Shown here piece by piece: positions 22,901 through 34,633 of a stretch of DNA of 64,000 bases; the first letter of the stretch is position 1; each line of letters starts with the position of its first letter. The stretch comes from Aedes albopictus (lineage: Eukaryota; Arthropoda; Insecta; Diptera; Culicidae): positions 92,859,266 through 92,923,265 of the forward strand of contig NC_085138.1 in the NCBI RefSeq assembly GCF_035046485.1, in the 5' to 3' direction. A program made the position numbers and the translations under genes. Under the pieces are notes generated by a model. It was not told the origin of the DNA. It worked only from the letters and a program-made list of their open reading frames with translations, and ran no database searches.

Positions 22901-25900
22901 ATCCTGAGAGGGATTCTCCCGGAATCCTGAGAGGGATTCTCCCGGAATCCTGAGAGGGATTCTCCCGGAATCCTGAGAGGGATTCTCCCGGAATCCTGAG
23001 AGGGATTCTCCCGGAATCCTGAGAGGGATTCTCCCGGAATCCTGAGAGGGATTCTCCCGGAATCCTGAGAGGGATTCTCCCGGAATCCTGATAGGGATTC
23101 TCCCGGAATCCTGACAGGGATTCTCCCGGAATCCTGAGAGGGATTCTCCCGGAATCCTGAGAGGGATTCTCCCGGAATCCTGAGAGGGATTCTCCCGGAA
23201 TCCTGAGAGGGATTCTCCCGGAATCCTGAGAGGGATTCTCCCGGAATCCTGAGAGGGATTCTCCCGGAATCCTGAGAGGGATTCTCCCGGAATCCTGAGA
23301 GGGATTCTCCCGGAATCCTGAGAGGGATTCTCCCGGAATCCTGAGAGGGATTCTCCCGGAATCCTGAGAGGGATTCTCCCGGAATCCTGAGAGGGATTCT
23401 CCCGGAATCCTGAGAGGGATTCTCCTGGAATCCTGAGAGGGATTCTCCCGGAATCCTGAGAGGGATTCTTCCGGAATCCTGAGAGGGATTCTCCCGGAAT
23501 CCTGAGAGGGATTCTCCCGGAATCCTGAGAGGGATTCTCCCGGAATCCTGAGAGGGATTCTCCCGGAATCCTGAGAGGGATTCTCCCGGAATCCTGAGAG
23601 GGATTCTCCCGGAATCCTGAGAGGGATTCTCCCGGAATCCTGAGAGGGATTCTCCCGGAATCCTGAGAGGGATTCTCCCGGAATCCTGAGAGGGATTCTC
23701 CCGGAATCCTGAGAGGGATTCTCCCGGAATCCTGAGAGGGATTCTCCCGGAATCCTGAGAGGGATTCTCCCGGAATCCTGAGAGGGATTCTCCCGGAATC
23801 CTGAGAGGGATTCTCCCGGAATCCTGAGAGGGATTCTCCCGGAATCCTGAGAGGGATTCTCCCGGAATCCTGAGAGGGATTCTCCCGGAATCCTGAGAGG
23901 GATTCTCCCGGAATCCTGAGAGGGATTCTCCCGGAATCCTGAGAGGGATTCTCCCGGAATCCTGAGAGGGATTCTCCCGGAATCCTGAGAGGGATTCTCC
24001 CGGAATCCTGAGAGGGATTCTCCCGGAATCCTGAGAGGGATTCTCCCGGAATCCTGAGAGGGATTCTCCCGGAATCCTGAGAGGGATTCTCCCGGAATCC
24101 TGAGAGGGATTCTCCCGGAATCCTGAGAGGGATTCTCCCGGAATCCTGAGAGAGATTCTCCCGGAATCCTGAGAGGGATTCTCCCGGAATCCTGAGAGGG
24201 ATTCTCCCGGAATCCTGAGAGGGATTCTCCTGGAATCCTGAGAGGGATTCTCCCGGAATCCTGAGAGGGATTCTCCCGGAATCCTGAGAGGGATTCTCCC
24301 GGAATCCTGAGAGGGATTCTCCCGGAATCCTGAGAGGGATTCTCCCGGAATCCTGAGAGGGATTTTCCCGGAATCCTGAAAGGGATTCTCCCGGAATCCT
24401 GAGAGGGATTCTCCCGGAATCCTGAGAGGGATTCTCCCGGAATCCTGAGAGGGATTCTCCCGGAATCCTGAGAGGGATTCTCCCGGAATCCTGAGAGGGA
24501 TTCTCCCGGAATCCTGGGAGGGATTCTCCCGGAATCCTGAGAAGGATTCTCCCGGAATCCTGAGAGGGATTCTCCCGGAATCCTGAGAGGGATTCTCCCG
24601 GAATCCTGAGAAGGATTCTCCCGGAATCCTGAGAGGGATTCTCCCGGAATCCTGAGAGGGATTCTCCCGGAATCCTGAGAGGGATTCTCCCGGAATCCTG
24701 AGAGGGATTCTCCCGGAATCCTGAGAGGGATTCTCCCGGAATCCTGAGAGGGATTCTCCCGGAATCCTGAGAGGGATTCTCCCGGAATCCTGAGAGGGAT
24801 TCTCCCGGAATCCTGAGAGGGATTCTCCCGGAATCCTGAGAGGGATTCTCCCGGAATCCTGAGAGGGATTCTCCCGGAATCCTGAGAGGGATTCTCCCGG
24901 AATCCTGAGAGGGATTCTCCCGGAATCCTGAGAGGGATTCTCCCGGAATCCTGAGAGGGATTCTCCCGGAATCCTGAGAGGGATTCTCCCGGAATCCTGA
25001 GAGGGATTCTCCCGGAATCCTGAGAGGGATTCTCCCGAAATCCTGAGAGGGATTCTCCCGGAATCCTGAGAGGGATTCTCCCGGAATCCTGAGAGGGATT
25101 CTCCCGGAATCCTGAGAGGGATTCTCCCGGAATCCTGAGAGGGATTCTCCCGGAATCCTGAGAGGGATTCTCCCGGAATCCTGAGAGGGATTCTCCCGGA
25201 ATCCTGAGAGGGATTCTCCCGGAATCCTGAGAGGGATTCTCCCGGAATCCTGAGAGGGATTCTCCCGGAATCCTGAGAGGGATTCTCCCGGAATCCTGAG
25301 AGGGATTCTCCCGGAATCCTGAGAGGGATTCTCCCGGAATCCTGAGAGGGATTCTCCTGGAATCCTGAGAGGGATTCTCCCGGAATCCTGAGAGGGATTC
25401 TCCCGGAATCCTGAGAGGGATTCTCCCGGAATCCTGAGAGGGATTCTCCCGGAATCCTGAGAGGGATTCTCCCGGAATCCTGAGAGGGATTCTCCCGGAA
25501 TCCTGAGAGGGATTCTCCCGGAATCCTGAGAGGGATTCTCCCGGAATCCTGAGAGGGATTCTCCCGGAATCCTGAGAGGGATTCTCCCGGAATCCTGAGA
25601 GGGATTCTCCCGGAATCCTGAGAGGGATTCTCCCGGAATCCTGAGAGGGATTCTCCCGGAATCCTGAGAGGGATTCTCCCGGAATCCTGAGAGGGATTCT
25701 CCCGGAATCCTGAGAGGGATTTTCCCGGAATCCTGAAAGGGATTCTCCCGGAATCCTGAGAGGGATTCTCCCGGAATCGTGAGAGGGATTCTCCCGGAAT
25801 CCTGAGAGGGATTCTCCCGGAATCCTGAGAGGGATTCTCCCGGAATCCTGGGAGGGATTCTCCCGGAATCCTGAGAGGGATTCTCCCGGAATCCTGAGAG

Positions 25901-26489
25901 GGATTCTCCCGGAATCCTGAGAAGGATTCTCCCGGAATCCTGAGAGGGATTCTCCCGGAATCCTGAGAGGGATTCTCCCGGAATCCTGAGAGGGATTCTC
26001 CCGGAATCCTGAGAGGGATTCTCCCGGAATCCTGAGAGGGATTCTCCCGGAATCCTGAGAGGGATTCTCCCGGAATCCTGAGAGGGATTCTCCCGGAATC
26101 CTGAGAGGGATTCTCCCGGAATCCTGGGAAGGATTCTCCCAGAATCCTGGGGAGGATTCTCCTAGAATCCTGGGAAGGATTCTCCCACAATCCTGGAAAG
26201 GATTCTCCCACAATCCTGGAAAGGATTCTCCCACAATCCTGGAAAGGATTCTCCCACAATCCTGGAAAGGATTCTCCCACAATCCTGGGAAGGATCCTCC
26301 CACAATCCTGGGAAGGATTCTCCCACAATCCTGGGAAGGATTCTCCCACAATCCTGGGAAGGATTCTCCCAGAATCCTGGGAAGGATTCTCCCAGAATCC
26401 TGGGAAGGATTCTCCCAGAATCCTGGGAAGGATTCTCCCAGAATCCTGGGAAGGATTCTTCCAGAATACTGTGAAGGATTCTCCCACAA
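19999..26489 (-). other. Giant repeat-only open frames (2162 and 2150 residues)
   Basis: Two overlapping minus-strand frames stay open through all of array B. Because 23 is not a multiple of 3, every frame reads the same 23-residue cycle (containing SGFRENPSQDSGRI) with a period of 69 bp. The openness follows from the change of TGAGA to CGGGA, which removes the TGA present in array A. There is no start context, signal peptide or non-repeat domain. I treat these as satellite by-products and not as genes. Confidence 0.85.
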
Positions 26490-26700
26490 TCCTGAGAGGG
26501 CTTTTTTTCAGAATTCTGAGAAGAATTTTTCCAGAATCCTGACAGGGAATCTTGTGGAGAATTTTCTCCAGATCCTGTGAGCGATTTTCTTAGGACTTTA
26601 TTAGAATAAGGGATTCTTTCATAGTTCTGTGAAGGATTTTCCTAGATTGCTGTGAGAGATTCTCGTAGAATCCTTTGAGGATTTCTTCCAGAACCCTGTC
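20000..26700 (-). repeat. 23-bp satellite array B (minus orientation, about 280 units)
   Basis: Read on the minus strand, each unit has arms GGATTC and GAATCC around CGGGA, then the linker CTCTCA. It is therefore the same family as arrays A and A' but inverted. Units from 20060 to 26110 are nearly identical. From 26110 to 26490 a variant subfamily with CCCAC/GGGAAG features takes over, and from 26500 to 26700 the units decay. In-register duplications exist: the marker ATTTTCCCGG occurs at 22361, 24362 and 25719, that is 87 and 59 units apart, and a CTCCTGG/CTTCCGG pair repeats 106 units apart (20990 and 23428). Confidence 0.97.
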
Positions 26701-27889
26701 AGAAAAAGGATGAAGTTAAAGTACTGTAGTAGATCTTTATTATACGACAAAGATAAGTGTTTCTTCTCCTTCTAAGATTTTGTCTTTCTCTTCATTTTCT
26801 TCAGTTGTGAATCCTTGCTTTTTATTTCATGCTTCACGCACAGCTCTCATCAGGAATCTGCCCAATCGCAGATCCCCTCGTTCTGGTTGGACGCAAATTC
26901 CAAGTAATAACGAGCCATAATGAGATATAATAACAAGAAACTGAAACTTTTGTTTTTTGCTCTGCTGCGAACGCTGTTTGTGGTCCGAAAGCCAATCTTC
27001 CACGCCGATGGATGTCCATCCGTAAATTACGCTACAACGGCGTAGTGCCTCTATCATCTGTAAAGGAAACTCAAGCAGCTTAGTGTTTTTCTTCTCCACG
27101 GTCCGCTACCAGGAAGGCTCTGTTTCCTTTGTGCCAACAAAAAGCAGGAAAAAAACAGGACTATCGTTTCCTTGGATATTTTTTTCACCCTACTTGCGCT
27201 ACGATCTTATCCCCTCTGCTGGTTTAAGATGGATCCCACTCGACATCTGACCCGACTGCTCGTGGACGTCTAAAGAAAGGAAAGAAAAACAACTGTAAGC
27301 AAACTATAACCGACGAAAGTTTCCGCGGCTTGACCCCGGACCGGATCCTTCCGGGGAATTTTGCCTTCCCGAAGTCCGAACCGAGAACCTCCTTCGCATG
27401 CTGGCTGTGAGTAGCAATCAACCGCAACAACTGGCATGGAATAACGAGCATTGCGGAACTTTTTTTCGGTATGCCCTTTTCCGTTAACCGCTACTGGCTG
27501 CCCTGCTGAGAGGGCGCTTACAAAGTTGCCTGCCATATTTCCAACGAAATTAATTAAAAATTGTTTGCAGCATCGCCCATCATCATCGCTCCTCGTGAGC
27601 TACTTCGAGGGGTTTTCCTCTTCGTCCCGTGGGTGAACGCAATACATGCCTGAAATATGAACTCTCCACATACTCGATAAGGCGCTTCATCAACTTTCAA
27701 AATTATTAAAAAGTTCGTTTCTTCTTCGTTGGTTTCCCATTGCTCTCCTTCCGATAAGTTCCATTGGTTGGAACCTTTGGGAATGCCACCACAACGTACA
27801 CGTAAGGTACACTGGGGAATTGGAAGATGAATTTAAAACTTTTTTTCAATATTTAATTGTCGATGAATTCTTAATGCTTCTGATCTGTA
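26701..27889. other. Unique-sequence island, no gene recognised
   Basis: Complexity and GC content are higher than in the surroundings. A strong pyrimidine tract ending TTCTTCAG at 26804 could be a splice acceptor, and short open frames exist on both strands (for example 26827-27099 and 27270-27536, minus). None resembles a known protein. A partial copy of the GGTACAC MITE end occurs near 27805. Confidence 0.4.
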
Positions 27890-30800
27890 ACTACCCAGTT
27901 CTGTAGGAATTCTTTCAAAAATTTCTGGAAGAATTTGTTCTGAAGTTCCTTATGAAGGTACTTCCAGAGTTCTATCAGGGATCTCACCAGAGATTTCTTT
28001 CAAAACTCCTCCAGGACTATCTTTCTTTATTTCTACAGAAGTCCTTCCAATTATCCTCCATGAAATCTTTCCAAAATTCCATCAGGACTTTCTCCCGTAG
28101 TTATTCAAGAAATTCTTTTCGGATTTCCTTCAAATAAATCCGCCCACTGGTTCTTCCAAAGTTCCTGCATGAACTCTGTACGGAGTTCCTTCAGAAATTC
28201 CGTCAACGTTTCTGTAGAAATGCCTTCCGGAGTTTCTCCGTGAATTTCTTCCAGTATACTTCAAGGGCTTTTACCCGGACTTCGGAGTTTCTTCAAAAAT
28301 TTCGTTCGAAGCTGCTCCAGGAATTCCATTTGCGGCTGCATTAAGAATGCCGTCAGGAATTTCATTAAAAATTCGTCCTCAGTTCCTCCGGAAGTTTCGT
28401 CCAGAGTTTCTCGAGAAATACTATTCATAGCTTTTTTTTCCAATGTGCTTCCAAAACAACCTTTCAGAATTACTTCAGGAAATCCATTCGGAGTTCCTCC
28501 AGAAAGTTTGTCTGGAGTTCCTCCAAAAGTTCTCTTCCGAGCTCATCCTGAAATTTCTTCCAAAGTGCTTCCAAAACTTCCCTCAAAAGTTCCTTAAGAA
28601 ATCCCATCCGAAGTTACTGCTGAAATTTCTAGGATTTTATTCCGAAGTTTATCTTCAAACTTCGCCTTGAATTTGTTCATGAATTCCTCCAGGACTTCGT
28701 CACAAAGTTGCCCGAAGAAACCCGTTTGGAATAGCTACAGAATTTCAGCCCAAAGTTCCCACAGAAATTTTATCCGAATTTCTTTCAGAAGCTCCGTTCG
28801 GAGTCTCATCAGTAATTATACCCGGAGTTTCTCCAAGAGTTCCGTCCGGGATTTCTCCAAGTCTTTCCAAAACTATCTTTCCGAGTTTCTTAAGAAATTT
28901 CGTCCAGAGGTCCTCCAGGAATCTGAATCTGAGATTCCTCTAGTAGTTCTCTCCGGAATGCTCCCAAGAATTTATTCCAAAGCTTTACTCCAGATCTTCT
29001 CAAAAACCCCGACCGAAGATACTTTAGGAATACTGTACGTAGTTTCAGTATGCTTCCAGGAATTCTTCCAGAATATCTCCAGGATTTCCTCACAGAGCTG
29101 CCTTTCTTCGAAAATTCCGTGCGGAATTCCTCCGAGATTTTTTTTCCGGAGTGCCTACAAAACTTCCTTCCAGAGTTCCTTCAGAAGTTTCGTCCAAAGG
29201 TTCTCCAGGAATTTGACTCTGAAATTTATCCAGAAGTTCCCTCCAGAATTCTTCCAAGAATGTCTTCCAAAGTTTTCAAAGCTTCCCTCCAGAGCTTCTC
29301 AAAAAATCTCGACCGAAGATTCTTTAGGAATACTGTACGTAGTTCCCCTAGCAATTCCGTTCGTATTACTCGTAAGAATTGCTTCGTAAATTTCTTCCAG
29401 TATGCTTCCAGAATATCTCTAGGACTTCCTTACAGAGCTCCCTCACGTAACCCGTTCGGAATTGCTACAGTATTTCGGTACAGAGTTCTTTCGGGAATTC
29501 CGTCTGCATTTCCTGCAGGAGTTCAGTTCGGAGTTTTATCAGAAAATCTATCCGAAGTTTCTTCGGGGATTCCATCCGGACTTCCTTCCGGAGTGCATCC
29601 AAGACTTCCTTCCAGAGTTCCTTCAGGAATTCCGTCCGGAGATCCTCCAGGAATTCCAGTCTGAAGTTCCCCCAGTAAATTACTCCGGAGTCCCTTTAGG
29701 AATGTCTTCCAAAGTGCTTCCAAAGCTTTCTTCGAGAGTTCAAAAATTCCGTACGAAATTTCTTCAGGAATTCTGTTCACTATTTCTCCAGCTATTCTGT
29801 ACGAGGTTCCTGTAGGAATTCCACCTAGTACCTAGTTTCCTCAGCAATTCCGGCCGAAGTTCCTGTAAGAATTCTATTGTGAATTTCTACCATTATGCTT
29901 CCAGCATTGCGTCAGAGTTCCATCAGAAACGTTATCTAGAGATTCTCCAGGAATTCTGTCTGCAGTTTCTTCCAGAATATCTCCAGGACTTCCTTACAGA
30001 GCTTCCTCACGCAACCCGTTCGGAATTGTTACCTAATTTCGGTACAGCGCTCTTTCGGGAGTTCTGTTTGGAGTTTAATCAGAAATTCTGTCCGAAGTTT
30101 CTTCGGGAATTCCGAACGGAATTCCTTCCGGAGTGCTTCCCAAACTTGCCCTTCCGTCCGGAAGTCCTCTAGGACTTCGAATCTGAAGTTTCTTCAGCAA
30201 TTTTCTCCGGAGTTTCTCCAGGAATGTCTTCCAAAGTGCTTCCAAAGCTTTCGTTGAGAGTTCCTTCAATAACCCCAAACGAAATTCCTTCAGGAATTCT
30301 GATCACAGTATCTCCGCCTTTTCTGTACGGATTTCCAGTAGGAATTCCTTCGTATGCTCCCAGGATTTTCTTCCTGAATTTATCCAGAAACTCCGTCCCA
30401 AGTTTCTTCCAGAATTCCTTCAGGACTTCTTTACAGAGAATAGCTATCTGGAGTTTCTCCAGGAATTACGTCCGAAATTTCTCCAACAATTTCTTCCGGA
30501 GTGCTTCCACTACTACTTTCTAGAGTTACTTCAGGAATTCCGTCCGGAGTTCCTCCAGGAAATTCTTCCAAAACGCTGATAAGGCTTTCTTCCAGAGTTC
30601 TTCCAAAAACCCCGTCTGAAGGTCCTTCAGGAATTCTGGACGTAGTGACTTCAGCAATTCCGGCCGACGCTCCTGTAAGAATTCCTTTGTGAATTTCTAC
30701 CATTATGCTTCCAGCATTTTCGACAGAGTTGCGTCAGCAACTCTATCTGGAGTTTCTCCAGGAATTCCGGCCGGAATCCCTCCCAGATTTTTTTGGTGTG

Positions 30801-31740
30801 CTTCCAAAACTTTTCTTCGGAGTACTTTCAGGAATATCGTCCGGAGTTCTTTTAGGAATTCCGTCTGGAGTTCCTCCAGGGAGTTCTTCCAAATTGCTTA
30901 TAAGGCTTCCTTCCAGAGTTCCTCCAAAAACCCCGTCTGAAGTTCCTCCAGGAATTCTGTACGTAGTTTCTTAAGCAATTCTGGCCGATGTTCCTTTGTG
31001 ATTTTCTACCATTATACTTCCAGCATTTGCTTCAGAGTTTCATCATAAATTCTACCAAAAGTTTCTCCAGGAATTCCGGCTGGAATCCCTCCAAGAATTT
31101 CTTTCGAGTGCTTCCAAAACTCCTTTTCACAGTTCTTTAGGAATTTCGTGTAGAGTTCCTCTAGGCATTCAAGTCTGAAGTTCCTAACATTCAAGTCTGG
31201 AGTAATTCTCTCCGGAGGTCCTCCAGGAATGACTACCTAAGTGCTTCCAAAGCTTTCTTTTGAAATTCCTCCAAAATCTCAGGAATACTGAACGTGCTTC
31301 CTCCAGCAGTTCTGTCCGAAGTTTCTGTAAGAATTCTTGTCAGTATGATTTCAGGGTTTTTTCAGAGTTTATCCAGGAGTTCCAACAGGAGTCTCTTCCA
31401 GTACTCCTCCAGGACATCCTGACTGCGTTTCCCCAGGAAACCCGTTCTGAATTGCTACAGAATTTCAGTCCGGAGTTCCTTCGGATATTCCGTCCGGAGT
31501 TCCTCCAGGTATTCCATAAATTTTTGAGGAATACCTTCCGGAGTTCCTCTAGGAATCCGGTTCAAAGTTCCTCTATATATTCTTTCTGGAGTTTTTGTAG
31601 GAATCCCGATCGGAATTTCTTGAAAATTTTCTCTGGAATTCCATCATAAATTCCTTCTGAAATTTCCCTGAAAATTCTGGAGTGCTTCCACGAATGTCAG
31701 AGATTTCTCCAAGGATATTATTTCGGATTTCCTTTAGCAA
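27890..31740 (+). repeat. Decayed about 24-bp tandem repeat, plus polarity
   Basis: Words such as CTCCAGGAATTCC, TTCCGGAGTTCCT and CTTCCAAAG recur at about 24-bp spacing with heavy divergence. The strand is pyrimidine-rich. Larger duplications exist: similar stretches containing TACGTAGTTTC and CTTCCTTACAGAGCT recur near 29040/29330/30960 and 29430/29990. The many open frames of 60-240 codons rich in Ser, Phe, Arg and Leu are products of this composition. Confidence 0.8.
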
Positions 31741-31749
31741 CTGCGGAGG

Positions 31750-32060
31750 AAATTTCCGAAGCATTTCTAAAAGAGATTGGTGCAGGAACTTCAGAAAGAA
31801 ATATTGTTAATACTCCCAAAAATATTGTTGGAGCAGTTACGGAAGCAAATACTGATGGAACTCTGGAATGAATTCGTGGAGATATTCTTGAAGGAAATCC
31901 CGTCAGGCATCCGGACAAATATTCTTTACCAAATCTGTAGCATCTCTGGAAGTATTCCCGATCTTGCAGGAACTCCGGAAGGAAGTTCAGAACGCCCACA
32001 GAAGTTTCCACAGGAACTTTGGGAAAAAGTGCCGGAAGAACTCCGGAAGGAGGTCCTCAG
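31750..32060 (-). repeat. Decayed about 24-bp repeat, minus polarity
   Basis: The same words appear as their complements (GGAAATTCC, GAACTCCGGAAGGAAG) and the strand becomes purine-rich. The polarity switch lies close to 31740. Confidence 0.65.
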
Positions 32061-32297
32061 CGTTTCTCAAACTATGAGTCCCGACCCACTGGTGGGTCGT
32101 GGATTGATCTTTGGTGGATCGAGAAGTCTTTATTAACTTATGTGGATAACTGACACTGAGGAAGATTACAAGTGGTAGTCGAAATACGCGAATCTGGATA
32201 AGCAAAAAAAGGACGGAATTAAAAGGTACAAAACTGATTGCACTCACTCGAAGAGGGTATTCTGCTTAGAGGGTTCGAATAGTCGGTGCAAGAACCT

Positions 32298-32888
32298 AAT
32301 TGAGTGGGTTAGAAGCAAAGGGGTGTAAGTGATTAAAACCCACTTACGAGTAAATGAGGTTTCGGGGTAATGGCTTCCAGTCTCTTTTAATTAAAAACGG
32401 ATTCTTATGCTTTCATCCGACGTTTCGGACACATTTATTGTGCCTTCTTCTTGGGATAAACATTGTTCCGTTTTATCGTTAAGGGCCTGCAGCATAGGCA
32501 CCTTTGTCAACGGTTTATGCTCCGACAATTCACCCACTTTGTTCTGGCCGTGGGCTGGATGGGCTGATTTTTCAGAAATCGATCCGGCTCGCAGAAAAGA
32601 GGTGCATTCTGCTTCGCGCCACTTTCACGAATCAACTATCACAGTCGTATCTCTAAGAAAGTAAATGAGGTTTAAAGTTTTTGACCAATTTATTATCCCA
32701 TACAAAATGTATGGAGCTCCAAAATCAACCCAATTTTCTATGATTTATTGTAATTTTTCCCATCATCGTAGAAACAATCTTAAAAAAGTTCCTGAAAGCT
32801 TGAAATTTGAATAATTTTATAGTACCTATGCTCAGCTCAAAATTGACAAAATAGTCACTTACACCCATTTGATTCTGGCCCCCTCAAT
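32298..32888. mobile_element. Short inverted-repeat element with GGGTGTAAGTGA ends
   Basis: The left end begins AATTGAGTGGG and contains GGGGTGTAAGTGA. The right end is its near-complement, with TCACTTACACCC followed by CCCCCTCAATT. The inverted ends span roughly 33 bp. The right 150 bp closely match 58983-59142. The minus strand near 32410-32455 shows a small stem followed by CGAAACGTCGG, a motif also common in Penelope-like elements. There is no transposase. Confidence 0.55.
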
Positions 32889-33124
32889 TGCTTTTAAGTT
32901 GCAACAATATGTCAAGTTTTCCAAATCTTGCAATTAAAACGCTTTGCGGCGAGCGAACAGACGCTGTTTTTAAAAAGTCAGTACAAATTATCAAAAAAAA
33001 AAAAAATGACGTATTTAATGAATTTTCGTGCTGGTGGGTCGCCAAATTCTTTTAAAATCAAAAGTGGATCACAAGCTGAAATAGTTTGAGAGCCCCTGAC
33101 CTATAGTATATTTGGAATAAAATT

Positions 33125-33690
33125 CCTATTGAAATCACTTGCATTTCTGGAAACATTCCGGAACATGTACCTGGAGGAACTTTGGACGGAATTCCTTGAA
33201 GAACACCGGATGAAATTCGTTAAGAAACACTAGAAGGAAATCCTGGAGGAAACCTGGAACGACATGCTTTATGTATTCGCCTGCATTCCTGGCAGCGCAT
33301 CCGCAATTTTCCTGGACGAACTCACAAAAGAACTTCCACAAGTACTCTTGAAGCCGCTTCTAAAAGCATTGCGAAAGAAATTCTTAGAGACAACTCGGCT
33401 GAAAATATTGAAGAAATTGTTAGGAGGACAGAGGAATGCTCAGATAAATTTTCGGAGAAATCCTAGACAATAACCCTCGGAGAGATTTTTGGACAAATCT
33501 TCGAAGAAATCTTAGAAAAAATACTGGAGGAATTGCTACAAATACCTAGTAAAATCTCTCTTGCGATACTCTTAGAAGATTGTATGAAATAATTGCTCGA
33601 AATAACTCAAAGGGAATCATGGAGAAATTCCAGGAATTATTCTGAAAAAGACTGCAGTAAAATCTTGGAATAATCGCTAAATTACCTGGG
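33125..33690 (-). repeat. Decayed about 24-bp repeat, minus polarity
   Basis: Purine-rich words such as GGAGGAACTTTGG, GAAGAAATCTTAG and GGAATTCCTTGAAG recur at short intervals. This continues the minus-polarity half of the island that began at 31750, interrupted by the element at 32298-32888. Confidence 0.6.
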
Positions 33691-33699
33691 GTTTCAGGT

Positions 33700-34633
33700 C
33701 AGCTGAAAAGGAAGAGAGTTCAGGGTATTCAAGGACGCTTTGGGGAACTCCGGGGGAATTTTAGATGGAAAAAATTTTAAAGCGTGCTCAAGAGGCATTA
33801 GGATTTTGAAGGATTGAGATTGGTCATAGAGATATGATATTTTTAGATGCGTTCCAAGAGGTTTAAGAGACGTTTTAAAGAGATATTAGGAACACGAAGG
33901 CCGTTCCAGAAACTCGATCAAACACCCCTGAAACCTCTTAAATTCTCCTGATCCTTACGAAACCCTCTGAAACAATCCTAAGACGAACACCACATTATCA
34001 AGAAGACTTGCAGCATTGATGACAATTGGGAGTCACTGCTAATAGCGCCACCCCGAATGAAGGTGGCACTATTCATGATAGTGTGTGTAAATTTTCATAC
34101 TCGCACCAACACACTCTTCTACTTTTACACAAAGGTACCAGCTTAGCTCACCAGGCGGCGGTGCCGTCGGTAGCGCTTGCCGATAGTATGGGAAAATAAC
34201 AGAGTTGCATGTCTTCTTGATATAGTAGTCTTCAGCTAAGACCACTGAGACCCCTTGGAATGCCCCTGAATCGAAGTTGGGACCAACCGAAACCCCTTGA
34301 AACTCCATGAAACGCTATTGAGATTCCCTGAAACCCTCCTGAAACAAGCTTAAACACCAAAGATGCCCCCTGAAACCCTCTGAAACCTCCCAGAATGCCC
34401 AGAAGCCCCATGGAATTCCCCTAAAACCCCCTTTAGAACTTCCTGAAGCCATCCTGAGACTTTCACCCCTGAGACCCCTTGAAACGCTTCTAAAACCTCT
34501 TGAAACGCCCCTGAGCCTGCCTCAAAGTTTCCTGTGGCCACTTTGAAATGCCCTGAGACCGCTTGAGATGCCTTCGAAATCCCCTGACATCGTTTGTAAC
34601 GTTGCTGATTCCTGAATCCCAAACCTCCTAAAA
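33700..34633. repeat. Decayed CCTGAAACGCCCC-type tandem repeat
   Basis: A second short-repeat family has words such as CCCTGAAACCCTC, TTGAAACGCCCCTGAG and CCTGAGACC. From 33700 to about 33890 the words are in minus polarity (GGTTTCAGG), and after about 33900 in plus polarity. The hAT element at 34634 is inserted in it, and the repeat resumes at 35687. Confidence 0.65.

Noticed and set aside
19999..26489. Two giant minus-strand open frames as real genes
   Set aside because: They consist only of the satellite cycle in shifted frames, overlap each other, lack domains and start context, and are explained by absence of TGA in the unit.
26780..26922. Exon after the strong acceptor at 26804
   Set aside because: The following frames are short, show no recognisable protein and do not match the phase of the candidate exon at 19661.
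28443..30940. Multiple Ser/Phe/Arg-rich open frames
   Set aside because: They follow the decayed 24-bp repeat on both strands and show only compositional similarity to each other.
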